Positions 36,621-47,034 of a stretch of 48,323 bases of DNA are shown here, piece by piece. Each line of letters opens with the position of its first letter. The first letter of the stretch is position 1. Source of the stretch: Usnea hakonensis (taxonomy: Eukaryota > Ascomycota > Lecanoromycetes > Lecanorales > Parmeliaceae); NCBI GenBank assembly GCA_013423325.1, contig BLJB01000410.1, forward strand, positions 1 to 48,323. The letters are read 5' to 3'. Under the pieces are notes generated by a model. It made no database searches. It was not told the DNA's origin and saw nothing but the letters and a program-made list of their open reading frames with translations. A program made the position numbers and the translations under genes.

Positions 36621-36660
36621 TCAGATAAGGTACCTCTCTGAAACACGGCTTAGCAGTGGT

Positions 36661-36982
36661 ATATGATAAATGTACTTTAAGGGCGCTAGGGGGTTAGCGC
36701 AAATGATGTTGGTATTATAGCGGTAGTATACTTTAGAAGAAATATATTTTAGTCGAAATACTATCATAAGCCCTAGTAAGGCCTAAGATTAATATAATAT
36801 AATCTATAAGACGTTATTTAGATATACTTTCCTTAGTATAGATATCCTATTTAAAATATCTATTATATAATATTTCGGTTTTAAATATATATCTTTTATA
36901 TTAAAAATATAATACTATATATAACTTTTCTATATAGTATATTCTCTAGTATAAAGGATTTTATATACTAAATCTTAATAAT
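36661..36982. repeat. AT-rich RIP-mutated DNA, left edge of island
   Basis: Composition changes sharply near 36700 to TA-rich DNA with few CA or TG dinucleotides. It starts with a small palindrome (GCGCTA, six bases, TAGCGC) at about 36684-36701. No reading frame survives. Confidence 0.75.
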
Positions 36983-37155
36983 TGTTACGGATATCCTCCA
37001 CAGGATATGTGCGGAGCCTCATAGGGCTTAGCGAGCCTTAGCGAGCCTTGGCATTGCGGCTATGAGGAGGATTCCTCGTGTAGATACTCTTTCTGGCACA
37101 CACATTATTATATTATTATCCATACATATGACACCACTCATATCGTTTCCTGACA
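36983..37155 (-). mobile_element. Solo LTR of the small LTR family, with target-site duplication
   Basis: This 173-bp sequence starts TGTTACGG and ends CCTGACA on the plus strand. Its reverse complement matches the LTRs at 38040, 43909 and 45105 in order and length. It is flanked by a perfect 5-bp duplication ATAAT (36978-36982 and 37156-37160). It keeps most of its C and G bases while the DNA around it is RIP-mutated. A solo LTR with intact duplications is the product of recombination between the two LTRs of an inserted element. Confidence 0.93.
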
Positions 37156-37160
37156 ATAAT

Positions 37161-38039
37161 AGAGTAGTATACGAAAATTATATTATATATTAGCTAATTC
37201 GAAATTAACTTTATTTAAGAATTATATTCGACTTATTTATAATACTATAATATTTATAGCTATTAAAAGTATTATAAGACTACTTTCGACTTAGAAGATC
37301 TTAGAGACTAATATATTAAGATTATAATTAATATAATCTTAATTTATTTATTATTATTCTCCGATCTTTTAAATACGCTATATTAAAGAAGCCTAATCTT
37401 CTATAGGGGTAGCGACTACTTATATTATTAACCCCTAGTTAAGAATTAGTTTAAGTCTATTATAATCCTTCTATTCTAATAATTTATTATACTAAGTTAT
37501 ATTAATTATTATAGTTCTTTTATCTTCTTAATTCTAAGCTATATACCCGTATATTATAATTAACCTTAATTAGTAGAGCGATACGTAGATAACTCCGATT
37601 ATTAATAAGTATATAATTCTAGTTATTAAAGTAATAATACTCGATTTATCGAATATAAGCTTTAGTATATATTAAGTATTTTATTTAGAAAGCGTAGAAG
37701 GTAAAGGAAGAAAGTAAGTATAACTATAAACTAGATAAAGAATATAAAGAGCTTATTATCTACTTTAAGTAGATTAGCGCTTATATCTATAATAAGTAGT
37801 TATAGGTATCTTAAATTAATTCTAAATTAAAATACTATACTATCTATAGAATCTCTTAATATATTAGTCTCTTTATCTTTTATTATTAATCTCTTTATTA
37901 GACTAACTCTTAAATTTCTCTACGTAACCCGCTTAAAGCTTAAAGTAAGCTAATTCTTAATAGGATAGTAATAAAGGTATATAATATATAAATATAATTA
38001 ATAGCTCGTTATTTTATAGATTAAAAGATACTTACCTTA
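37161..38039. repeat. AT-rich RIP-mutated DNA between LTR copies
   Basis: TA-dominated sequence with stops in all frames, separating the solo LTR from the full-length LTR element. No family can be read from it by eye. Confidence 0.7.
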
Positions 38040-38211
38040 TGTTAGGAAACGATATGAGTGGTGTCATATGTATGGATAATAATATAATAATATGTATGTA
38101 TAAAAGGTATCTATAGGAAGAATCCTCCTTATAAGGCCGCAATACTAAGGCGCTAAGGCTCGCTAAGCCCTATGAGGCTCCGCATATATCCTATAAAGGA
38201 TATCCGTAATA
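38040..38211. repeat. 5' LTR of the RIP-mutated element
   Basis: 172 bp starting TGTTAGGAAACG and ending TATCCGTAATA. The end matches TATCCGTAACA of the unmutated copies after one C-to-T change. Confidence 0.9.
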
Positions 38212-38233
38212 AGTGCCCGTAAAAAAGAAAAAA

Positions 38234-38251
38234 AGCTATACCCCTATAGCT
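38234..38251. repeat. Small palindrome kept in the RIP-mutated copy
   Basis: Arms AGCTATA and TATAGCT around CCCC. The same place in the unmutated copy (44092-44109) has arms GGCCATG and CATGGCC around CCCC. Confidence 0.85.
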
Positions 38252-40174
38252 ATTAGCGATAGCGAGGGTATAATAGCGAGGTATTAATAGTGGTACTATA
38301 CCTTATTATGCCGGGTTAGTAATAGTATAAGTAGTATAGGTCTGTAAAGTAAGAAAAACGCTGAAAATAAGTACTTTTAATACTTCTTTCTCTATCCGTA
38401 GATTACGAATAGATCTATATAATTTAGATCTATAAAAAGAAACCGAATAGCGTATTATTTAAGAATTTATCGAATTGAAACTAGTTTAATAGGGCTAAAT
38501 CCTAACTAATAATAGTACTTTCTAGTAATCGCCTTAGTAGTAGTAAGTATATCCCTCTTAATTATACCGATAGTCTTCGCCTATAGAGGCTTAATTTGCT
38601 ATTATCTTAGTACCTCTACCGTTATAAGTATTACCGTAGCGACGAGGCGTATACCCCGGAGGCTAGAATAATAGGTAGGTATAGAAGGTATTACTTAGTA
38701 GATTATATTCTAAGTCCTCCTCTTAATTATATAGGTTAATAAAGTAAGCCTTTAAGATAGATAAGATCGATAGGGCCGATAGTAGTCGTTATAAAGCGGG
38801 GTTTTAAGGCCACTATTACTGTATACCGGAGTCCTAAGGCGGAGTAGTATTGCGAGGCTATATTATAGTATTTCGAGACTACTATTGCTATATACTAGAG
38901 TTGCGAGACTATTGCTTCTGGGGAGGTCTCTAATTATTACTATATTGATTTAGTATAGGCTTAATAAGAAAGTAGTCTTTTTTTTTACTATAATAGTAAT
39001 ATATCTCGTACTATATATACTTCTTACCTTCTAATTACTTAATAAATTCGGAAATACTTATATCGTAACGAGGAGTAATAAGGCTAATTCGGAGCTATAA
39101 TTCGAAACAAATATATATAATTATAAGGCGCTTATAGTTAGGCCGATTATTATATCTAGTAAGACGAAGGATCTTATATATAAAGGCTACTAGATCTTTC
39201 TTAGCTACTATATCGATTCGGGTATAGTAAGTCTACTCTAATTAGTAGAGTATATCTATAGGGGCTAGCCGAAAGCGTTAAATTAATATATTAACTTATA
39301 TTCGTATAGTACGTATATTAGAAAGTATAACTTTATTATTAGGACCGAGCTCTACCTCGTACTAGTCTTTAGTAAGGCCTCTTAATTATAGGCTAATATT
39401 TAATTGTACTAATAAATAACTACGTAATTCGACTACTTAGTATATACGATTTATAAATATATAGATATTATCTATTATAGGATCGAATATCCCTAGCTCT
39501 TCTCCTCTCTATCGAGTTATTATAGTATTATTTATAGGCGGGATTAGCTCGTTATAAGAAGAAGACTAAGAAGACTATAAATTTAGTTACTCTAGAGGCT
39601 ATAGGGTAGGAGTAAGGGTATTAACAAATCGTAGGTTTAATAGTACTATTATTTGCTACTATTTAGGGCCAAACTTAGTATTTATTATTATAGTAATTAT
39701 ACGTATAATAGAGTCGTTAACCTAGTTTATTAGAATTTTATTTAAGGCCGAAATAAAGGACTATAGTAACCTCGCTTACTCTATTAAGAAACTAGGTATT
39801 AGGCTAGGAATTATAACTATATTATCTATAGTAGGTATAAGTTCTCCGCCTATTTCTCCGCCTTCTAGTTCGATAGAGGCCTAGTAGCTTCTTGTACTAG
39901 GAGCTATAACGAATAGAATAGCGAATAGCCTATTAAAAGGATCGCGTTAGGGGTCTCGGATAGAGACTTAGGGACTATAAATACTAGTAAGATAGGCGAA
40001 TCTAGTATTAAGGCAAGGTATAGCCCTAGGAATAAGAGTACTAGTTTAGAAAGGCGGTTTACGAATAATCGTATAGACGAGTATTATATAAGGCCTCTAG
40101 GACTAGAGGTACTAGTTTAGGACGAGGCTTTAATAGAGCTATCTAAGGATTATCGTCCAGGTGTAACTACTATT

Positions 40175-41146
40175 TGTTAGGAAACGATATAAGTAGTATT
40201 ATATATATAGATAATAATATAATAATATTGGATTGGATTGGAATTCATACTCGTGTCTATCTAACTATGTGAAAGATAATTACGGGAAGCTCTATGGCAA
40301 TGGTGTAAGGGAAACCTTTGTAGTATTACTACTACCAGGGTGAAAAACCTTACCGTGCTCCTACTTGTCTCTACTGTTTTAAGTCTGTATACCACCTTCG
40401 ACTACTACCGCTCGGTACCCCCTATGCTCGTATTCCTCTACCCTCTTTGTGTCGATGCTCGCGCCCCTCAGGCCGCTCCACCCCTATATAACTAGTCTTT
40501 TGCTAGGGAATACTAGCCTAGGAGGCCGGATTAGATTAGCCATCTAGTTGACGCCCTCGCCCCCCTTAGGGTGGTTAGCATTCTCCGTAGGTTACTAGTT
40601 CCCGCGGATTCTAGAAGTGCTGGTCTGAATTGTCCTAGCCTCGGATAGAAGATAAGGATATATTTGGTATCCTATTTCGGCCAGCCGCATTCGCAGCTGG
40701 CTATATAGATACCCGGGACCTTGCGACGGAAGAGGAACTGTACCAGCCCGATCTTCTCTGTTCGTATCTGGATCAGGGCGGAGCTTTCGGCTTTCGCGAG
40801 GTTGTGGTAAAGTATTCTCCTCGTTTTCCAGTCCTCAGGACCCTGAGCTGGTATCCTCTCGTTTTCGGGTATACCCGTGCGGTAGCCTTCCCACAGGGTG
40901 CGCCAGGCTGTGTCACCCCAGCCCCGCACTCTTCCCCTTATTGCCTCCGTCTCCTTCCTTTCTCTTTTCCCTGCGTCGTGTTGTTCCCACCCTTCCCTAG
41001 GGAGGGCACCCTCGGAATATAATAATATATATATATAAAAGGTATCTATAGGAAGAATCCTCCTTATAAGGCCGCAATGCCAAGACGCTAAGGCTCGCTA
41101 AGCCCTATAAGGCTCCGCACATATCCTGTGGAGGATATTCGTAACA
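40175..41146. repeat. 3' LTR of the RIP-mutated element, split by a LINE insertion
   Basis: Left piece 40175-40228 and right piece 41021-41146 together rebuild an LTR of 172 bp once the 8-bp duplication AATAATAT is counted once. The right piece ends ATATTCGTAACA. Confidence 0.88.
40229..41020 (-). mobile_element. 5'-truncated LINE (non-LTR retrotransposon, Tad/I-like) fragment
   Basis: A 792-bp insertion inside the 3' LTR, flanked by AATAATAT at 40221-40228 and 41021-41028 (the AT-rich site makes the exact edges uncertain). On the minus strand it encodes the C-terminal end of a LINE ORF2: SALIQIRTEKIGLVQFLFRR, then a cysteine-containing CECGWPK. After a stop codon the frame continues with a TLRGARASTRWLI-like segment found at the end of fungal LINE proteins. 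Expected later His and Cys ligands read as Tyr, and a Gln codon as TAG, all consistent with RIP-type changes. The 3' end (left side) is a short tandem of CCAAT-type units. A 5' truncation and simple-repeat tail are typical of target-primed reverse transcription. Confidence 0.85.
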
Positions 41147-41151
41147 CCTTA

Positions 41152-43908
41152 TTAGAGATAATATATCTAAGTATCTTAAGATATCTATTAAGCTTCCTAC
41201 TTTTTTTAATTAGTTTAAGTTATATCTTATTAGTTAAGTTTCGCCTTTTAAGTTAGAAAAAAAGCTTATCTTTAAAAGATTAATTATTACTTAATTTAAG
41301 TTATTTCGCTTTTATTTCTACTCCTTATATTAATAATCTTATTAATAAATCTATTAGATTTAGAGAATCTAGCTATTAAGATTATACTCGGCTCTTTTAT
41401 TAGTAGTACTATAGTATTTAACTTTAGGACTATTATTTAATACTTTAACTTAGGGTAGATAGAAATCTTAGAATATAATAAAGAATATAGAGAAACTAAC
41501 TTATTTAATATAAAAGTTTTTATATATATAGAAAAATAGAAATAGATTTTAATAGTAACTTATCTATAAAGAGAGCGAAATAGTAGATATAATTTATAAG
41601 ATTATAAGTTAATAGTAATACTATTAATATTAGCGTAAATATTAAATAGATAAGATCTAGAAGCTTTTAACTATATTATTATATTTTAGGAAAATATACT
41701 CTAAATTTAAAAAAAAGTTAGTACTATTATTTAAACTTAGAAAAAGTAGCCTATACTACTATCTTATTCTAAAACTTCTAGGGATTATTTATTATTACTC
41801 TATATATCTATCTAGTTATTAAGCTTATATTTAGAAAAAGTAGCTAGACCTTCTCCTCCTTTCTATTTATTAAGGGGATTATATCTAGACCTTATAAATA
41901 GATCTCCTAGACTAGGCCTCTTATCTATATATAAACCTTCTAATTTACGTTTTCTATAGGGGTTTCTATTTAGTAACTCGAGTCTATATATATTAGCTTC
42001 GGCTCCGCTATAGCTAGAAAGCTAGAAAGACTTAGCGTAAATTATAACTAGATATTAAATTATAGTAGACTTCGCGATTTTAAAGTTAAAGGAAAAAAGA
42101 AAAATATATTTATAATATATATTAGCTTTTTTTTTAATAACGCTAATAAGATTAATTTCTCTAATCTCTCTAACTTTTTATTTTTTATCTTTAGCGACTT
42201 ATTATATTTAGTTCTATAATACTAGAATCTATAAGAATTATATATTCTAGTTATAATATAAAAGAGCTCCTCTAGACCCGCTATTTATAAGTACTAACTA
42301 GGTCTTACTCGCTATTAGTTCTAGTAATAATATAACCTTTATATACTATATATACTCTATTAATAATAGCTTAAGTACTTAATTCTTTTCCCTATAATTT
42401 TTAATCTTTATAATTATATAAAAGATCCTCCTCTCTTTCTTATATAAAAAATAATATATAAAAATCTAATCGATTTTTCGAAGCTCTCTATTAAATAACG
42501 TTAAATAGTCCCCCTTTCGAAACGAAATCCTATATTTAAATATATTATATTAAAATAAGATATTAAGGCTTCTTAGTAAAGATTAGTTAATATATATAAA
42601 TTATAGAAACTAGCTTATTAATACTAGTCGAGTAACTTTAAGCCGAGTATAAAAATATAATATCTATAGAATATTAAAGCTCTTATAATATCTTAGTAGA
42701 AATTATATTAAGAATCTAGATTACTTATAGAGTTAATAAGATTATAACTTAGTATATTCTTTCTTTTTATTTTACTATATACGAGAAGATAAATATATAC
42801 TAGATCTTTATAAAAGTTAGATATTCTTATATTATTTAAATTAGAGATAGTAATAAGCTTTTTAAATAAATTAGAATATTTCTCTTATAATATTATAATA
42901 AAGTTAAATAGCTCTAGATCTATCTTATTAAAAGCTCCTCGTAGTACTAGCTATATAATTAAATAAATAGATAATTTTAGAAGAAGTTATTACTCTACCT
43001 TTTAATAATTTATAAATAAGATAATATTTTTAAAGAACTTATATTTACATTTATTTAAAAGAGTATTAATATTCTAGAGTAGAGTATACTTATCTATTAA
43101 AGTACTAAAATAGATAGCGATATAAATATTTAAAAGAGTAACTATTTTTTTATTAGTAACTTTTAGCTCTTAAGCTATATTAACTCTATTATCTTTAACT
43201 TAATTATCTTTAGCTTAACTATCTCTAGCTTTATCTAAGATATTAATACTAGAATTAATTTAACTATTAGTAGTATTTAATATTAGTATAATAATACGGG
43301 CTTAATTATAAGGTTTAAATTTAGAAGTTTTATTAGCTTTCTTTAAGAGAGCTAATAGGGATAGAGCTATATTTATTAGATCTTAGAAACCCTTTCTAAC
43401 TTTAATAATAATAAATAAAAAGTTAATTCTATTAATTATTAAGATTTTAATTAAAGTAACTATACTATTACTCTTCGCAATCTTAATTAAATTTATAATA
43501 ATAATATTTATAATCTCTAAATCTTTATTCTCTAGTCTCTTTTTATATATCTTTATTAATATAGTTATATACTCTTTCTATATATAATATTTATATAGCT
43601 AGTAATATAGTAAAATAGAAATTATAATAGAAATATACGCGTATTCGCTTATTATCTATAACTTTATATAAGTTATAGAAGATTAAATCCTTCCTTAGCC
43701 GAAAGGAAATAGAAAGGTTTAAAGCTTAATAGTAAAAGACTTAAATACTTTTTTTATTAGAATCTTCTTATATAGTACTAGTATAATTTATTAAATAATA
43801 CTTATAAATTCGCTATATATAGAGTCTTTTAATTAACTATAAATTAATTCTAGAGCTAGCGTTATAGCTTATAATATATTATACGCTAAGAAAAATTAAG
43901 AGCGTTAT
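41152..43908. repeat. AT-rich RIP-mutated DNA, 2.8 kb
   Basis: Strongly TA-rich sequence with almost no CA/TG and stops in all frames. It is probably old transposon DNA into which the LTR elements inserted. I cannot name the family by eye, and see no gene. Confidence 0.7.
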
Positions 43909-44069
43909 TGTCAGGAAACGATATGAGTGGTGTCATATGTATGGATAATAATATAATAATGTGTGTATATGAAAGAGTATCTACACGAAGAATCCTCCTC
44001 ATGGTGCGTGCCAAGGCTCGCTAAGCCCTATGAGGCTCCGCACATATCCTGTGGAGGATATCCGTAACA
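43909..44069. repeat. Left LTR (161 bp) of the short element
   Basis: Begins TGTCAGGAAACG and ends GATATCCGTAACA. It differs from the right LTR by one T/A and one C/T change. Confidence 0.93.
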
Positions 44070-44091
44070 AGTGCCCGCAAAAAAGAAAAAA

Positions 44092-44109
44092 GGCCATGCC
44101 CCCATGGCC
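44092..44109. repeat. Palindrome GGCCATG-CCCC-CATGGCC next to the left LTR
   Basis: Seven-base arms around a four-base loop, 22 bases inside the left LTR. The RIP-mutated copy keeps a palindrome at the same place (38234-38251). Confidence 0.85.
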
Positions 44110-45104
44110 AATAGCGACAGCGAGGGTGCGACAGCGAGGTGGTGTTAGTAGTGCTGAGCCTTATTATGCTTGGTGAACCATGGTGTGGCCTGAAAAGTGA
44201 GAAAATCGCTGAAATCAAGTGCTTTTGGTGCGGGTTTCTCCGCAAGTAGATCACGAATCCATGTGATCCAAATCCATGAAAGCAAGCCGAATGGCGCATT
44301 GTCCGAGGTATTGCCGAATCGAAACTGATTTGGTAGGGCTGAGTTTCTGACCAATGACAGTGCTTCCATTCTCATTGCCTTCCTCTTGCAGTGATTCATC
44401 CTTCGCCTGTTGCCTCCATGCTTGCCATGCACCGAATGTAGCCGAATTGGGAGGCCGAAAAAGAGGCGAGGGAGGTGGCGAGAAGGTTGCTGAGGCATGC
44501 AGCTGGGTCTCCAGAAAATCGTGTGGTGCACAGGCATGGGATTGCAGAGAGTGTGCTCTTGGTGGCAAGCATGCTGTTGCCATGCTTGGTAGTGCACTCT
44601 ATGTCATCATCTGCATCCTCCATAGTGGCCTGGTACAATGACTCTTGGTGTTTCTTCTTTAGGCCCTTCTTCTTGTACTGGTCACGAGTCTTCTTGTTCC
44701 GTTTCTTCTGGTGTACAGCTTGGTATAATTGGAAGGTGCGCTGCTGCAGTGACTGGTAACAGAAAGTTGGTGTTGTTGGGAGGCCTTGTGAAATCAACAT
44801 TAATTGAAGCCATTCAGGATACGGTGGATACGGCATGGCGAATGGTATGGCGAATGGCCTAGTGAAAGGATCGCTTCTGGGGTCTCGGGTAGGGACTCAG
44901 GGACATGTGAGTACTGTAGATGAGCGAATTTGGTGTTGAGGCTGGTTTGTGGCCCTGGGAATGAGAGCACTGGTAAGGAGGGCGAATCACGAATAATCGT
45001 GTAGACGAGTGTTGTATGAGGCCTCTGGGACTTGAGGCACTGGTTTGGGACGAGGCTTTAATAGAGCTGTCCAAGGACGTTATCGTCCAGGTGTGGCTAC
45101 CATT

Positions 45105-45265
45105 TGTCAGGAAACGATATGAGTGGTGTCATATGTATGGATAATAATATAATAATGTGTGTATAAGAAAGAGTATCTATACGAAGAATCCTCCTCATGG
45201 TGCGTGCCAAGGCTCGCTAAGCCCTATGAGGCTCCGCACATATCCTGTGGAGGATATCCGTAACA
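45105..45265. repeat. Right LTR (161 bp) of the short element
   Basis: Begins TGTCAGGAAACG and ends GATATCCGTAACA, followed directly by the GTTAT duplication. Confidence 0.93.
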
Positions 45266-45270
45266 GTTAT

Positions 45271-46815
45271 TTTTTAGTTCTAAATATATTACCTTCCTCC
45301 CTTATAGAGATAGTCTAATAATAATAATATTTATATTTTATTATATTAAAGTCTATCTAATCGCGGTTCTCTTAATTTATATAATATATCTAATATAAAT
45401 AATTAACTCTTAGATCTAAGAACCTTATAATCTCTTACTAAGACTTTATATTATCTATATATATTATAATTAGGGTATAAATATTAATTTCTTAATTAAA
45501 AATTTTAAATTTATATTTATACTCTAAATAAGTATAATTCTTTACTATAGTTCTAATAATATTATCTAAGTTTAAGCTATAAGGTCTAAGGATTATTAGA
45601 AAAATATTACTAATCCTTTAATATAAAGGTAGACTTAGATTAATAGGCGTTAAATAGAAACTATATAAGCTTTAATATATATTTCTATATAACCCGAACT
45701 CGTTAATAAAGTATAATAGCGGGAAAGATTTAATATCTTAATATATTATCTCTATTAGATAAGCTTTTTTATAATAATATAATTCTAGCTCTACTTAAAT
45801 CGCGTATAGTTTAGAAATACTCCGAAAGATTTATATATTCGAGTTAAAAACTATCTAAATAAATAATTTTAATAAGAAACTTAGATCTTATTATATATAT
45901 ATCTCTAAATACTTAAGTATCTAAGTTAGTAGTATTTTATTAATAACGTCTTTAATAAGTTAATATTTATTAAAATAGGATTTAAGATACTCGACTCTCT
46001 ATATATATAAAATAATCTAACTATATAATAAAATACTATATTAAATAAAGTTAGATAAAAAGATTAGGGTAGTATTTAAATATATAGCGAAGCTTAAAGA
46101 ATATATCTATATACTTAAACCCTAAAAATTACTATACTATAACTCTATAGGTCTATTAATAATTTATACTATACTAAAGTAAACCTAAGTTCTAATATTT
46201 TTAGTATTTATAATTAATACTACTAAAATCTTAAGATTTAAATAATATAAACTAGCTATTTTATTAAAAGTATTAGTAGACTACTTATAAACTAAGATTA
46301 GAATCTTCGCTTTATAGAGAGATAGAATTAGAAATTAAAATTAGCTCTAAATTAATAAGGTAGATAACGTTAAGGGAAGCTTATTAATATTAGTTATATT
46401 TAATTTATATAGAACTTAATATAAAGCGAGATAGTCTTTATATATAATATTCTTTATCTCGGCCTAGAGCGCTATTCTAAATATAAAGTTAGAGACTTAA
46501 TACTTTAAATATTATTAAGATACCCTAATAATAGCGTTATCTAGTAGCGTAATATTAGAAGGCGCGTAGGACTCTAAAAAGTCAATAAAGATTATACTTT
46601 TAGTTAATATTATTATACTAGAAACGAAAATAACTCTTTTTATAATTAAATTATTAGACGCTAGAGTATATATAGATTAATTAATAATAATAGAGTCTAG
46701 TAATTAGTATTTAAATCTATTAATAGTTAAGTCTAGTTCTATATAAGATATCTTAATAATAAACGTACTCGTATTATACCCCTTAAAGTTATCTTTTATC
46801 TTATCTAGTATTTAT
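45271..46815. repeat. AT-rich RIP-mutated DNA, 1.5 kb
   Basis: Same character as 41152-43908: TA-rich, few CA/TG, no open frame. It continues on the other side of the short LTR element, so the element split one older block. Confidence 0.7.
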
Positions 46816-47020
46816 TGTTAGGACCGGTACTGAGATATCAAGTAGGTGTAGTAATAAGATATTAAATCTAAAGAGAGAATATCTAAGTACAGAAGTTCCC
46901 TTTAAATAGTGAGAGGTAAGGGCACGCTAGGCCCTAGCTCCGCTAGGGACTGGTATTTAAAAGACTCAACACTAGTAGTGTTAAGAGCTTCTAACACTAG
47001 GTCCGATTCGTGCCCTAATA
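46816..47020 (-). repeat. 3' LTR of the Ty3/gypsy relic
   Basis: 205 bp with inverted ends TGTTAGG and CCTAATA (CCTAACA before one C-to-T change). It is preceded on the minus strand by a G-rich purine tract. The partner LTR lies outside the window. Confidence 0.8.
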
Positions 47021-47034
47021 GTACCCCCCCCTCC
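47021..47034 (-). other. Polypurine tract of the Ty3/gypsy relic
   Basis: On the minus strand GGAGGGGGGGGTAC lies directly against the LTR, the place where plus-strand priming starts in LTR retrotransposons. This fixes the element's orientation. Confidence 0.75.

Larger units (their letters stand above)
38040..41146. mobile_element. RIP-mutated non-autonomous LTR element with 5-bp target-site duplication
   Basis: The 5' LTR is 38040-38211 (172 bp). The 3' LTR is 40175-41146, interrupted by a 792-bp LINE and its 8-bp duplication; without these it is also 172 bp. The element is flanked by CCTTA at 38035-38039 and 41147-41151. The internal region is 1963 bp. Its first 280 bases or so and its last 270 align with the copy at 43909, but with many C-to-T and G-to-A changes, as expected of RIP. 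No gag or pol frame survives, and the size (2.3 kb without the LINE) is too small for an autonomous element. Orientation is not settled. Confidence 0.9.
43909..45265. mobile_element. Nearly unmutated short non-autonomous LTR element (TRIM-like) with target-site duplication
   Basis: 5' LTR 43909-44069 and 3' LTR 45105-45265 are each 161 bp and differ at only two positions. Both start TGTCAGG and end CCGTAACA. The element is flanked by GTTAT at 43904-43908 and 45266-45270. The 1035-bp internal region has no gag or pol protein. It carries small ORFs in both directions without family resemblance, such as 44396-44836 minus, which is rich in Lys and Gln. Read on the minus strand, the bases just inside the 45105 LTR include TGGTAGC, like a tRNA primer-binding site, so the element may run leftwards. 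No polypurine tract is evident at the other end. The high LTR identity and normal base composition indicate a recent insertion. Confidence 0.93.

Noticed and set aside
36570..36630. hAT transposase-like end (SEAFSAHGLILSDK)
   Set aside because: The frame resembles the FS..G.I.SDKR motif of hAT dimerisation domains, but only about 15 residues match, stops follow at once, and the upstream frames show no other hAT region. Too short to claim.
40804..41022. Plus-strand ORF in the LINE fragment
   Set aside because: Antisense shadow of the LINE C-terminal coding region.
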